Of a DNA stretch of 64,000 nucleotides, positions 1-8,163 are shown piece by piece. The position numbers were made by a program, and so were the translations under genes. The stretch covers positions 1 to 64,000 of the forward strand of contig PLCN01000021.1 of assembly GCA_003134785.1 (NCBI GenBank), read 5' to 3'. The notes beneath the pieces are model-generated. The model was not told the origin of the DNA. It made no database searches and saw only the letters and a program-made list of their open reading frames with translations. The DNA comes from Spartobacteria bacterium (lineage in GTDB: Bacteria; Verrucomicrobiota; Verrucomicrobiia; Chthoniobacterales; UBA10450). Positions within the stretch are counted from its first letter, which is position 1. Each line of letters begins with the position of its first letter.

Positions 1-22
1 CCACTTTTTGGGGGTCAGGCCA

Positions 23-88
23 GAGGCGTGAACGATTCGACGAACATAATGGACTCCTACGGAAACAGCCAGTATGATGCGCTCAACC
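23..88 (+). pseudogene. RHS gene, fragment left of the insertion
   Basis: This short stretch encodes an RHS/YD-type segment (reads GVNDSTNIMDSYGNSQYDALN) that is about 90% identical to the DNA at 5765-5828. It is cut at base 88 by the mobile element. Joining base 88 to base 3017 restores a single reading frame (...QYDALN-RPTMWEQ...), so it is the upstream part of the gene that continues at 3017. Bases 1-22 do not match the other RHS copy and were not identified. Confidence 0.75.
81..88. repeat. 8-bp target-site duplication, left copy
   Basis: GCTCAACC directly abuts the left inverted end of the element and is repeated exactly beside its right end. Eight bases is the usual duplication length for the IS1595 family. 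The uninterrupted RHS copy near 5821 holds the sequence only once. Confidence 0.9.
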
Positions 89-112
89 GGCAATAAATGA
101 CTTGACGCACAA
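89..112 (+). repeat. Left terminal inverted repeat of the IS1595-type element
   Basis: This is the outer 24 bp of the element. It pairs with 2985-3008 read on the other strand with two mismatches. The first 13 bases, GGCAATAAATGAC, are identical at both ends. Confidence 0.9.
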
Positions 113-118
113 GCACGA

Positions 119-1123
119 ATGAGACATGATGGAAGGGTGAAAACAGAAATAGAGTTCCCGGAAACCCTTCAAGAAGCAATCAAATACTTCGCCGACGATC
201 AGCGGGCATTTGATTACATGAAGCTGATTCGCTGGCCGGACGGGATTGTCCGTTGCCCTCAGTGTGAGAGCGATCAGGTGAGCTTCATTTCGACGCGGAA
301 ACTCTGGACATGCAAGACCTGCAAAACAAAGAAGCAATTCACTCTTCGCGTCGGAACGATCTTTGAAGATTCCCCCATCAAATACGACAAGTGGATATCT
401 GCGATCTGGCTAATCGCCAACGCGAAGAACGGCATTAGCTCTTACGAGATTGGCCGTGCGCTTGGTGTGTGTCAAAAGACCGGCTGGTTCATGTTGCAAC
501 GTATCAGGCTGGCGATGCAGCAAGGGTCGTTCAAAAAGATGCGCGGCATCGTGGAAGCGGATGAAACCTACATAGGCGCAAAGGCCCGCTACATGCACAA
601 AGACCGGAGAACTGGCGTCGGAGACGCTGGAATCAGGAAAACACCCGTTCAGGGCATTCTGGAGCGCGGGACAAAGAAGAAACACTCTCGCGTCGTGTTG
701 AAAGTTGTTCCCAACACGCGCAGGCCCGAACTGTGCGGGAACGTGCGCGAATACGTTCTGCAAGGCTCTACGGTCTGCACGGACGCGCTCATGTCATACG
801 ACGATCTAGAATCCGATTTTGACCGGCAAATGGTCAATCATGCCGTGACGTATGCTCGCGGCCATGTCCACACGAACGGACTGGAGAATTTCTGGAGTCT
901 GCTAAAGCGGTGCCTCAAGGGAACGTATGTTAACGTCGAGCCCTTCCATTTGTTCCGCTATCTGGATGAGCAAGCGTTTCGATTTAACAATCGCAAAGAT
1001 GAAGGTGGCGATCAGGGCCGATTCGAAAAAGCGATGGCTGGAATCATCGGAAAAAGGGTGACTTGGGCGAACCTGACAGGGAAGGACGTTCAAGCGCAAG
1101 GTCTTCTCCCACTCCCAACCTAA
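119..1123 (+). CDS. IS1595/ISXO2-family transposase
   Basis: A 334-residue transposase, normal length for the family. The N-terminus carries the usual helical part and a zinc ribbon (CPQC at 46-49, CKTC at 65-68). The ISXO2-like catalytic domain follows, with Asp148 (in EADETYIGA), Asp222 (in TDALMSYDD) and the HTNGLENFW signature at about 251-259 that supplies the last acidic residue. The first ATG lies only 7 bp inside the left inverted end with no clear ribosome site; a GTG at 137 is an alternative start. The gene looks intact and should support movement of the whole element and its cargo. It overlaps no other convincing gene on its own strand. Confidence 0.95.
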   Translation: MRHDGRVKTEIEFPETLQEAIKYFADDQRAFDYMKLIRWPDGIVRCPQCESDQVSFISTRKLWTCKTCKTKKQFTLRVGTIFEDSPIKYDKWISAIWLIANAKNGISSYEIGRALGVCQKTGWFMLQRIRLAMQQGSFKKMRGIVEADETYIGAKARYMHKDRRTGVGDAGIRKTPVQGILERGTKKKHSRVVLKVVPNTRRPELCGNVREYVLQGSTVCTDALMSYDDLESDFDRQMVNHAVTYARGHVHTNGLENFWSLLKRCLKGTYVNVEPFHLFRYLDEQAFRFNNRKDEGGDQGRFEKAMAGIIGKRVTWANLTGKDVQAQGLLPLPT

Positions 1124-1191
1124 GAGGCAAGGCAGGGGCAAGCGCAAGAAACGCATTTGCAAGTAACGCTTTCGGTGGCATTGGTTCCACC

Positions 1192-1341
1192 GTGGAGCCA
1201 GTCAAAACGAAACAGGGGCCTACTCCGTTTCAGAAATTTGATGCGCTTGCTCGCCGCATCATCCAAGTTCCAAAGAAGGTTGTAGATAGGAGAGCTAAGG
1301 CCGCTAAGTCGTCACGCGAGCGCAAGCGTGCTGCTAAATGA
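1192..1341 (+). CDS. Small basic protein, element passenger
   Basis: A 49-residue Lys/Arg-rich protein with the motif KQGPTPFQKFDALARRI followed by VPKKVVD and a basic tail. Small proteins with a GPTPFxKFDxLAxxxxxVPK pattern are common short bacterial hypotheticals, so this is a recognisable but unassigned family. I chose GTG 1192 because it removes the overlap with the transposase and begins at the conserved part; the frame is open further upstream to 1063. It lies 68 bp after the transposase on the same strand and may be co-transcribed. Function is unknown; a nucleic-acid or regulatory role is only suggested by its charge. Confidence 0.55.
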   Translation: MEPVKTKQGPTPFQKFDALARRIIQVPKKVVDRRAKAAKSSRERKRAAK

Positions 1342-1373
1342 GTAAGCCCGAACCAGATGGATGCCGAGGTTCT

Positions 1374-1961
1374 TTAGACCACAACATCGGGACTACTGGA
1401 ATCCCACTTACGGACGAGGAAATCCGCGAGAGTTTTGGGAAGATTGGGCGCGAATCGAAGAATGGAGTCGGCCGCAATAGCGTAAAAACGAGGTTCCTCT
1501 TCTCTCAATTGACGAATTATTTTCGGGCCTTGTTCCGAGTATCCGAAAAGAGATGAAATCGCCTCGTAAGCTGCCTTGTAATCAGCTGGAATTTCGCCGG
1601 GGTCTAGGTTGGTGACGCGGCGATAAAAGTCGAAGGCATACCAAGTTGCGACACCTTCTTCTAGATTGTTCGCCGGCGTTCCAATAACAGGGGACAGGAG
1701 ATGAACGCACTCGTGCGCGAGTTCGTGAACGGCAGTATTCCAAAATTCGCTTGCAGCCATCGTTAGCCGAATCAAAACGTGATTGTTGCCGGAGGCTGGG
1801 TAGAAAATGTGTGGCCTTCCTGGTAAAAATTCAAAGCCAACGAACGTGAAGCTCCTATCTCGCGGCCCAAATAGCTCTTCTATTTCCGTCATGATTTCCG
1901 ACATTTGTATTGCGAGTGACACCGGTCGTCCGCTCCATGTTTGCACGATTGTCGGATTCAT
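1374..1961 (-). CDS. Putative zinc metallopeptidase, element passenger
   Basis: A 195-residue protein read against the transposase. Residues 79-87 are HELAHECVH, which contains two overlapping HExxH zinc motifs (H79/E80/H83 and H83/E84/H87). About 19 residues downstream comes LEEGVATWYA, the position and style of the third zinc ligand in gluzincins. No signal peptide or membrane segment is visible, so it is probably cytoplasmic. It is much shorter than M1 enzymes and resembles minimal gluzincin-like domains. The zinc site is seen in the sequence; the substrate is unknown. It is cargo inside the transposable element. Confidence 0.7.
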   Translation of the reverse strand: MNPTIVQTWSGRPVSLAIQMSEIMTEIEELFGPRDRSFTFVGFEFLPGRPHIFYPASGNNHVLIRLTMAASEFWNTAVHELAHECVHLLSPVIGTPANNLEEGVATWYAFDFYRRVTNLDPGEIPADYKAAYEAISSLFGYSEQGPKIIRQLREEEPRFYAIAADSILRFAPNLPKTLADFLVRKWDSSSPDVVV

Positions 1962-2066
1962 CCGACGTACGGATCAGCAGCAACCACGCCAAGACACGCG
2001 TGGCGCGGGTTTTGCTTATTACGGGGGCATGTCGCGTTCCCCTCGCGGGCAATCACCCCGCTGAAA

Positions 2067-2822
2067 ATGCCTACGGTTCATTTTCATGGAGAAGTTCTGC
2101 CGCGAACCGCAATCATCTCAGTCTCCAAGATGCCGGGGGTCGCTTGGAAAATAAAGGAGCGCGGGCTCTCCTTGCATTTTCAGGTGGAAATCGAACGCTC
2201 GCAAATTCACCTGACGGTCAACGCCAACACATACTCTCCCGATGACATTGCCGTGTTGTATAAGCACGCACTCGATATTGCCAGAACCGTCGTGGAACTA
2301 GCGGCATTCAAGAAAGGATATGGCGTATTCGTTTTATTGTCCCGATTCGTGGACCCTGATGGGGTATCGAAGGAACTTGTGCTTGGTTGCAACGAAAATC
2401 TGGCTCGTATTTGCACGGCCTTTGATCTAACAGATGGTTTTCCGCAGATGTGGAGAATCGTCCAACTCAGTCCGGCGATTTTCGCCATACTTAACGACCT
2501 GATCGCATCAATCACTGTGCCACATGTTGCAACAGTGAACTGCGCTAGGGCGATAGACGGCATTAGACAGCTTATTGGCGGCAGCGGTACCGACAAACAA
2601 CAATGGTCCGCAATGCGTCAAACGCTGCGAGTCGATAGGGAATACTTACAGTTTATCACCGATCGTTCAAAAGGCCCTCGACACGGCAACCGGCTTTATC
2701 TTGACGGAGTGGCGGTAACGGAAATCGTGGAGCGCTCATGGACGATAATGAACCGCTTTCTTGAATACAAGAAAAGCGGGGACAAACCTCTCCCGGCGTC
2801 CTTCCCGGAACTTCATGGTTAG
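2067..2822 (+). CDS. Uncharacterised protein, element passenger
   Basis: A 251-residue protein of unknown function. I chose ATG 2067 because the predicted protein becomes well behaved there (MPTVHFHGEVLPRTA...). The open frame reaches back to 1941, where it would run antisense into the metallopeptidase gene. It has a beta-rich N-terminal third (about 1-60), a helical middle, and a C-terminus ending in a W-IMNRFLEYKKSG segment. There is no signal peptide, no membrane helix and no motif I can assign. It is divergent from the metallopeptidase with about 105 bp between them, so the two may share a promoter region. Confidence 0.6.
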   Translation: MPTVHFHGEVLPRTAIISVSKMPGVAWKIKERGLSLHFQVEIERSQIHLTVNANTYSPDDIAVLYKHALDIARTVVELAAFKKGYGVFVLLSRFVDPDGVSKELVLGCNENLARICTAFDLTDGFPQMWRIVQLSPAIFAILNDLIASITVPHVATVNCARAIDGIRQLIGGSGTDKQQWSAMRQTLRVDREYLQFITDRSKGPRHGNRLYLDGVAVTEIVERSWTIMNRFLEYKKSGDKPLPASFPELHG

Positions 2823-2984
2823 TTCGGGAAACTCACGGTAGTTTTTTCATCTCCATTCAACATGCCTACGGTGATGGAAATTGTCTTACCCTTCGCCAAT
2901 CGAAACGAGGTCCTCGCAGATGATGTTTCTGCTTTCGGTCGTAATGTCGCCCTGTCACGGTTCTTCTTTTTAGCATGTGCAGCG

Positions 2985-3008
2985 TTGTGAGTCATGTCAT
3001 TTATTGCC
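2985..3008 (-). repeat. Right terminal inverted repeat of the IS1595-type element
   Basis: Read on the minus strand this begins GGCAATAAATGAC and matches the left end at 22 of 24 positions. It marks the right border of the element. Confidence 0.9.
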
Positions 3009-3016
3009 GCTCAACC
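3009..3016. repeat. 8-bp target-site duplication, right copy
   Basis: GCTCAACC, identical to bases 81-88. The RHS reading frame resumes directly after it. Confidence 0.9.
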
Positions 3017-4656
3017 GGCCGACGATGTGGGAACAGACTGGAACAGTGAACGGAGTCAGTAACACCGCCTTTGCGCGGAGCCACTTCGCTTATGACTCGC
3101 TCAGCCGGCTGACGGGGAGCTGGCGGGACGAACAGGCCAGCAAGGGAGAATGGTACGGGTATGACGCGACGGGGCAATTAACGGGAGTGAGCTACAACGC
3201 GGACCAGGCCTGGAGCAGCACACCGGTGAACGCGAGCCGGACGGTGAGCTACACCATGACCCCCGACACCTTGAACCGCTCGAGCATGAACGACAGCCCG
3301 CCCCAAGCCGGCGAACAGAGTGGGATGAGCAGTTACACGCCCAATGCGCTCAACCAGTACACGAACGTGGCGGGCGGGAATGTGTACTACGACGGGAATT
3401 TCAACCTGATGTGGACGGGCGGGTTCAGCGCCGGGTATGACGCGGAGAATCACCTGACGGGGATCAGCAGCGGCGAGGACTATGCGCAATTCACCTATGA
3501 CGGACTGGGGCGGTGCCTCAAACGGACGGTTGATTGGGAGACAACCCTGATCGCCTATGACGGCTGGAAACCGATCCTGCAATGGGATGAATTTGGAAAC
3601 TTCAAGGCCTGGAACATCTATGGAGCTGGGCCGGATGAGATCTTGTATCGGCGGGATGCGACTCGCGGTGACTTACGCTATCACCTGGACCGGCAGGGCA
3701 ACGTGGCGTTCCTGCTCGATGCGGATGGGGATGGGATCGAGAAATACACCTACGACGCCTTTGGCCAGCCGACGGTGACGGACTGGGATGGGAGTAACCC
3801 GAGAACGTCAAGTTACTACGGGAACCGGTTCATGTTTACCGGAAGAGAATACTTCCCCGAGCTAGGTCTCTACGATTACCGGAATCGATTCTACCAACCC
3901 GTTCTCGGCCGCTTCCTCGAAGGTGATCCAATGGGTTTCGCTGCCGGGGATAACAATCTCTTTCGCTACTGCGGCGGCGACCCCGTGAACCAGATTGATC
4001 CGACGGGCATGGCATCCAGCGGGGGCTCGCCTGGAGTTCCATACAAGCCACTTGAGCCTAAGACCCCGCCCGGATTTTACTATGGCGGTCAACCGGGATA
4101 CGAGGGTGGCAGCGAGAGCAACCCCTCGAACTATGGCTATGACCCAGATACGGGTTTGGGAGAACGGGCGACTGTGGGGTGGCCTAGTGGCACTGGCGCT
4201 TTTGGTGATGCCTGGGAGACCGGATTCGATAGAATTGCGGGAGCTCATGATTATAGTCCCGCCGATCGTGGTTTCAGTAGTGGTGGTCGCGATGGCGGTG
4301 GGGGACCGTATTCCGGCCACTTTACAGTTAATGGATGGCCGCAATGGCTGACGCTGCCCTATACTCCTCCTCCGACGCCCGAGCAAGCTGCCTGGACCGA
4401 CAAAGGTCGCGTTCCCACTCTCGTCGCAACAGCCGTAATTTTCGCTCCGCTGGCGCTGCCGGAGGCAGTTATACCTGTCTTGTACTCTGCGGGGAACGCT
4501 GTGTTAGCCAATCCACAAGTCATTGCTTGGTTCGGTATTGCCTTCAACCAATACATTTCACCGAGCGGACCCGGTGCGACGGTTCGCGAACTAACAGGGG
4601 CTTTCCTACATCAACCCATAACTACTCCTTGGATCATACCGAACTTTGGCCCATAA
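3009..4656 (+). pseudogene. RHS repeat protein, C-terminal part right of the insertion
   Basis: This encodes the C-terminal ~545 residues of an RHS/YD-repeat protein. YD-type repeats (GYDATGQLTGV, GYDAENHLTGI, FTYDGLGRCL) lead into the RHS-associated core signature (GLYDYRNRFYQPVLGRFLEGDP ... NLFRYCGGDPVNQIDPTG, split here). After the core come ~215 Gly/Pro-rich residues that form the variable tip; no toxin domain is recognisable there. The frame is open upstream to an ATG at 2977 inside the element's right end, so a truncated protein could still be made. Without the insertion the gene would continue from bases 23-88. RHS proteins are typically surface or secreted; with its 5' part severed, this one is probably non-functional. 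Confidence 0.8.
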
Positions 4657-4684
4657 GTGAATGCGGGATACGTATAGCTGACAG

Positions 4685-4909
4685 ATGAACCTAAGAAATG
4701 AATCGTTCGAGATTCTGATTCTTGGAACGGTTTTGATCGTTGCGGGAGTAATCGGAGTTAACAAGGCGAAGATCGCCTATATGCAACACGCGCTGATACC
4801 CTTCAAAGGCAGCTCCATGTCACCTCTCCAAGCGGGTATAGCGTCCGTGCTTTGCCTGGCCTTCGGTCTTTTCTGGTTAGCTTTGTGGTGCCAGCGTCGG
4901 AAGAAGTGA
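4685..4909 (+). CDS. Small two-helix membrane protein downstream of RHS
   Basis: A 74-residue protein with two predicted membrane helices (about 9-27 and 48-68) and a basic C-terminus (CQRRKK). It begins 29 bp after the RHS tip, where polymorphic RHS toxins usually have their immunity gene. A role as immunity protein is only inferred from position; nothing in the sequence proves it. Confidence 0.55.
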   Translation: MNLRNESFEILILGTVLIVAGVIGVNKAKIAYMQHALIPFKGSSMSPLQAGIASVLCLAFGLFWLALWCQRRKK

Positions 4910-4924
4910 CACACCGTAATGTAA

Positions 4925-5293
4925 ATGAAAGAACGTAAGGACCTGTTAAATCGAGGCGTGAACGCTCCGATTTTGTGGAAGCTATTTGGGGCCGTGTTCG
5001 TGCTGACCTTGATCGTTTCTCCTACGGGAGCAGAACCTCCCCAGTCGAACCGCGCAGCGGCGCTGTACGCTCCCTACCCCAGGTTCTCATACGAAGTTCG
5101 CCGGGCACGCCCTGCTGACGGCGTTTTCGAACTTCATGTTCGGACTGATGGGACGGTATCGGAGGTCGTGGTATTGAGGTCTACTGGACACAAGGTCGCT
5201 GATATGGAAGCTGGCGCTACCTTTGTGAAATGGCGCTTCAAACCGGGGTCGGTAAAGAGCGTGCGCATTCCCCTATCTTTCAGACGCGGCTAA
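4925..5293 (+). CDS. TonB C-terminal-like periplasmic protein
   Basis: A 122-residue protein with an N-terminal membrane anchor or signal (about 17-37) and a C-terminal domain of TonB type: FELHVRTDGTVSEVVVLRSTG followed by ATFVKWRFKPGS and an end rich in beta residues. This pattern is shared by short 'energy transducer TonB family' proteins with no proline-rich linker. It follows the small membrane protein by 15 bp and may be co-transcribed. No ExbB/ExbD or TonB-dependent receptor is seen nearby, so a true energising role is uncertain. Confidence 0.7.
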   Translation: MKERKDLLNRGVNAPILWKLFGAVFVLTLIVSPTGAEPPQSNRAAALYAPYPRFSYEVRRARPADGVFELHVRTDGTVSEVVVLRSTGHKVADMEAGATFVKWRFKPGSVKSVRIPLSFRRG

Positions 5294-5312
5294 GCGCGCG
5301 TTTCCGGACACG

Positions 5313-5909
5313 TTGAAACGTTCGGAAATAGGCAACCAATCACGGGGCAGGAGAAGGGATCAGAGCCGGGATCAGAGCCTAAGTAATGACACACGGTTAA
5401 CGTCGCGCAATACACGAAACCAGCAGGCTAGGTCAAAAGCCTGGCCTACGATTACGCCAGCCGTGCTGACCATCGTGCAGACCAATGGCGGAGAAACGAC
5501 GGTGGCATTTGGATATGATAACGCCAATCGGAAGCTCTGGGAGGAGCAGACGGTGGCGGGTTACCCGATGCGCCATCTGGACACGGCTCACGACGCCGAT
5601 GGAAACCGTTCCACGCTCCAGGTGCCGGGATCGTATTGTGTCGAGTATGATTACACCCAGCGCCACCAGCTCTGGCACATTAAGGATGGCGGCGGGAGCC
5701 AATGGTTCACTTACAGCTATGACCCGGCCGGGAACATGACCAAACGGCAGGACGTGTATGGAGGCGTGAACGACTCGACGAACATAGTGGACTCCTACGG
5801 CACCAGCCAGTATGATGCGCTCAACCGGCCGACGATGTGGGAGCAGACAGGAACAGTGAACGGAGCGAGTAACACCGCCTTTGCGCGGAGCCACTTCGCT
5901 TATGACTAA
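5313..5909 (+). pseudogene. RHS gene fragment, second copy
   Basis: The reading frame from about 5480 encodes RHS repeats (FGYDNANRKLWEEQ, VEYDYTQRHQLWHI, YSYDPAGNMTKRQDVYGG). From about 5765 to 5906 the DNA is nearly identical to 23-88 joined to 3017-3094. It stops abruptly where the other copy continues into DSLSRLTG. There is no signal peptide and no RHS core, so this is an internal slice and not a gene. The first ~50 codons are basic, low-quality sequence that includes a tandem 12-bp repeat at 5356-5379 (GGGATCAGAGCC twice). It probably arose by duplication and deletion of the interrupted gene. Confidence 0.8.
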
Positions 5910-6477
5910 CGATTACGTGCAACGTTCAAAACCAAATAATCCCGAACCCGCACGGAGGACTATTGCTTTCGAACTCCTTCCCGAGGCCTCGAATCTAAAT
6001 GACGAAAATCACCAACAGGCGGTGCCAAGGCTAATCGCGCTGCTGATGGACGACCTCTTCCGCCTACCCGGCACAAGATTCCGGTTCGGGCTTAATCCAA
6101 TTTTGGACCTGATCCCTGCCGTGGGCGACGGAGCTGCGGCTTTGATTTCCGCGTTAACGCTGTTTGTCGCGGCACGCTACCGCGTGCCCAAGGTGATCAT
6201 TGTCCGAATGGGGGTAAACATCGCCCTTAATGCTCTGATCGGCCTCATTCCCGGAGTCGGCGAAATATTCGCCTTTTGGTTCCGGCCGAGCCATCGCAAT
6301 TATCAATTGCTGAGAACGCACATTCCCGCAGTGGCTAGCGGCCCGGTTCCTTCGAGGACACGAGACTGGCTTTTTGTAATCGCCATCGTGATAGGCCTTT
6401 TATTGTTGTTCTCGTTTTGCGCAGGCGTAGGCGTGTATTTGGTCCTACGACTACTGCACGCAATCTTTGGCACATAG
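5902..6477 (+). CDS. DUF4112 membrane protein
   Basis: A 191-residue protein with a DUF4112 domain: MDDLFRLPGTRFRFGLNP, then DLIPAVGDGAAALISAL, a second LIGLIPGVGEIFAFWF repeat, and a C-terminal membrane helix (about 155-178). The paired 'IPxVGD/E' loops between helices are typical. Function is unknown for the family. The start ATG lies in the last bases of the RHS duplicate (CTTATGACT), so the RHS fragment directly abuts or supplied the first codons. No ribosome site is evident; a TTG at 5881 is an in-frame alternative that would lie wholly in RHS DNA. Confidence 0.8.
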   Translation: MTNDYVQRSKPNNPEPARRTIAFELLPEASNLNDENHQQAVPRLIALLMDDLFRLPGTRFRFGLNPILDLIPAVGDGAAALISALTLFVAARYRVPKVIIVRMGVNIALNALIGLIPGVGEIFAFWFRPSHRNYQLLRTHIPAVASGPVPSRTRDWLFVIAIVIGLLLLFSFCAGVGVYLVLRLLHAIFGT

Positions 6478-6563
6478 CTGATTATTGGAAGATGAACCTG
6501 CACTTCGTCCACCGCGACTGCCAGACAAATAGAAGCGCGAAATTCGATAGCGTGGAGTAAAAG

Positions 6564-7115
6564 GTGCGGCGCGTGACAAACATCCCCGCTTCTCCGCTGC
6601 GGCATCTCGCGAGACTAACGTTTCTTGCGTTTCTGCTGACGTTCGTCGCATCGCGGACACTAGTGATTCTAATCATGACGCGTAGCATGCCGGATCTGTT
6701 TTTGCACACGGGCGGGACGCATGTGCATCATCTGAATTACGGGATTTTCCTGCTCTCGACGGTGGCGGGCGTGTTGCTCTTCGCGCCATTGAACCGGGCG
6801 CAGCGAAGTCTCTCCGCCCTAGCCTATGGCCTCGGTCTGGGGATGACCTTCGATGAATTTGGGATGTGGCTGCATCTCGGCGGAAGCTATTGGCAACGAG
6901 CGAGCTTCGACGCGGTGGTGGTGGTGCTTTGTGTCCTTGGCCTGCTGGCCTTTGCGCCGCGTTGGAAGCGTCTGCGGGCCCATCATTTCGTCGGAGGCGG
7001 TGTGGTGCTCCTCGCCGTGATCGGATTCTCGATGCTGCTGATCAAGTCACTCGACCACGCGCACGAGAAGCTCGCGCCGAAGCTGATCGAGATTGAAAAG
7101 AGCGGACCTGGGTAG
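6564..7115 (+). CDS. Uncharacterised integral membrane protein
   Basis: A 183-residue protein with about five membrane helices. A conserved-looking HVHHLNYGIFLLS segment lies at about 52-64 and FDEFGMWLHLGGSYW at about 95-109. The His/Asp/Glu-rich loops next to the helices suggest metal or proton handling, but that is inference. It starts at a GTG with no ATG available before the first helix. It stands alone on the plus strand. Confidence 0.65.
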   Translation: MRRVTNIPASPLRHLARLTFLAFLLTFVASRTLVILIMTRSMPDLFLHTGGTHVHHLNYGIFLLSTVAGVLLFAPLNRAQRSLSALAYGLGLGMTFDEFGMWLHLGGSYWQRASFDAVVVVLCVLGLLAFAPRWKRLRAHHFVGGGVVLLAVIGFSMLLIKSLDHAHEKLAPKLIEIEKSGPG

Positions 7116-7371
7116 GCGCGCGGACCTCAGTTTGGAGGGTGCTTCCTCCTGCGACTGTCAGACCAGAAAGACGCTGCAAAGAAGCCTGAACCAAAATGCA
7201 TTGCTGAGACGCGAGCGCGGAGGTGATTTCTCACCACTGCCGGTAACACGCTTAACCGGCTCCCATTCCGCGCTCGGGGTCGAACGTGTGCGATGCTCTC
7301 GCTTTCGCCAAGTAGAGTCAAGCCAACACTGATTATTGCAAGCGAGCCAGAGTTCGTCGTATCAACAAAAC

Positions 7372-7686
7372 ATGTCTGATGAAAACATTGATCGGAACCA
7401 GGACATACAACCCGTCACATTGAGCCCTGAAAATAAGGATACTGTGCGGGAGCCGATCACCGCCGTCTGGCTGCATAGGTTCGGCGTGCTCTCCGTGATC
7501 GGCGGGGGAATCTGTTTGATCGCGGCCTTTGCTGATTCGAAGCAATCTGAGTTCACTATTGCGGTTGCAGCGATGACGACTGGATTTATCTTGATCGGGT
7601 TATCGTCCGGCCTCGGGTTGCTGACCAAGAATGCGAGTAAGCGATCACGTTTGGACACTGGACGAAATCGTTGGCCTTCTAGATAG
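7372..7686 (+). CDS. Small two-helix membrane protein
   Basis: A 104-residue protein with an acidic N-terminus and two membrane helices (about 38-55 and 62-80), followed by a basic tail. I chose ATG 7372 because upstream codons back to TTG 7336 read as low-quality sequence. No family was recognised. It is isolated between two intergenic gaps. Confidence 0.5.
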   Translation: MSDENIDRNQDIQPVTLSPENKDTVREPITAVWLHRFGVLSVIGGGICLIAAFADSKQSEFTIAVAAMTTGFILIGLSSGLGLLTKNASKRSRLDTGRNRWPSR

Positions 7687-7690
7687 TTGA

Positions 7691-7945
7691 GTGATGTTGC
7701 CGAATAAGCGGATGCAGCGGGCGGGCGACTCTCTTCTAAAGCATATTCAGTGGCGCTTAGCGATGCGAAAATTCTGCGTTGTTTCTAAGAACGACCTGGA
7801 TCGGGTGTGGCCTATCCGAAGGAGAAATATAGAGAAGCAAGTCTCGGCCATTCAAGCTTTCGCCAAGGCGAATAATATGTCAGCGGTCATTCACGATTCA
7901 GGACTACCCGTGAGGTTTCGGACGCTTCCGGCGCCGGACGGATAG
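7691..7945 (+). CDS. Short hypothetical protein, DUF2188-like C-terminus
   Basis: An 84-residue frame. The second half (VWPIRRRNIEKQVSAIQAF then AKANNMSAVIHDSGLPVRF) has the strand-helix-strand look of DUF2188-type small proteins, where a repeated residue helix is followed by a 'VIHDxxG' strand. The N-terminal part (NKRMQRAGDS) looks like non-coding DNA, so the true start may be the internal ATG at 7763. Weak call. Confidence 0.35.
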   Translation: MMLPNKRMQRAGDSLLKHIQWRLAMRKFCVVSKNDLDRVWPIRRRNIEKQVSAIQAFAKANNMSAVIHDSGLPVRFRTLPAPDG

Positions 7946-8163
7946 AATTTCCATACCGAACCGGCACCAACACCGCCGGTTACTGAGAGATAGCCGTTCA
8001 GGCGAGGGGGTCCACCCGTTTTGCCCCTGACGCAGAAAAAACAAGTCCGTTTCTGACCGCAGAAATCCACACGGTCGAGTAAAGTTAATGCGCGGGAACT
8101 TCTTTTAGCGACCGCACTAATCGCAATCTCGACGTCACTGTGGTTTTAGGATAAAAGCGACCC
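7946..8163. other. Intergenic region
   Basis: No gene is visible on either strand. The last 25 bases (TTTTAGGATAAAAG upstream of the DUF421 start) are AT-rich and could hold its promoter -10 region. Confidence 0.4.

Larger units (their letters stand above)
89..3008 (+). mobile_element. Complete IS1595-family element with passenger genes
   Basis: The element is 2,920 bp with 24-bp imperfect inverted ends (22 of 24 matching, starting GGCAATAAATGAC) and an 8-bp duplication of its target. It encodes an ISXO2/IS1595-type transposase, a small basic protein, a divergently read putative zinc metallopeptidase and an unknown 251-residue protein. The last three are not needed for transposition and look like cargo. 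It sits inside an RHS gene and its exact removal restores the RHS frame. The sharp ends and intact transposase suggest a fairly recent insertion. Family assignment rests on the transposase and the 8-bp duplication; the subgroup cannot be named from this sequence alone. Confidence 0.9.

Noticed and set aside
1338-1556. 72-residue frame starting in an ATGA overlap with the small basic protein
   Set aside because: Most of it is antisense to the metallopeptidase gene, whose HExxH protein is far better supported.
7093-7332. 79-residue frame after the membrane protein at 6.6 kb
   Set aside because: Arg/Ser/Cys-rich with no protein-like pattern and no ribosome site.
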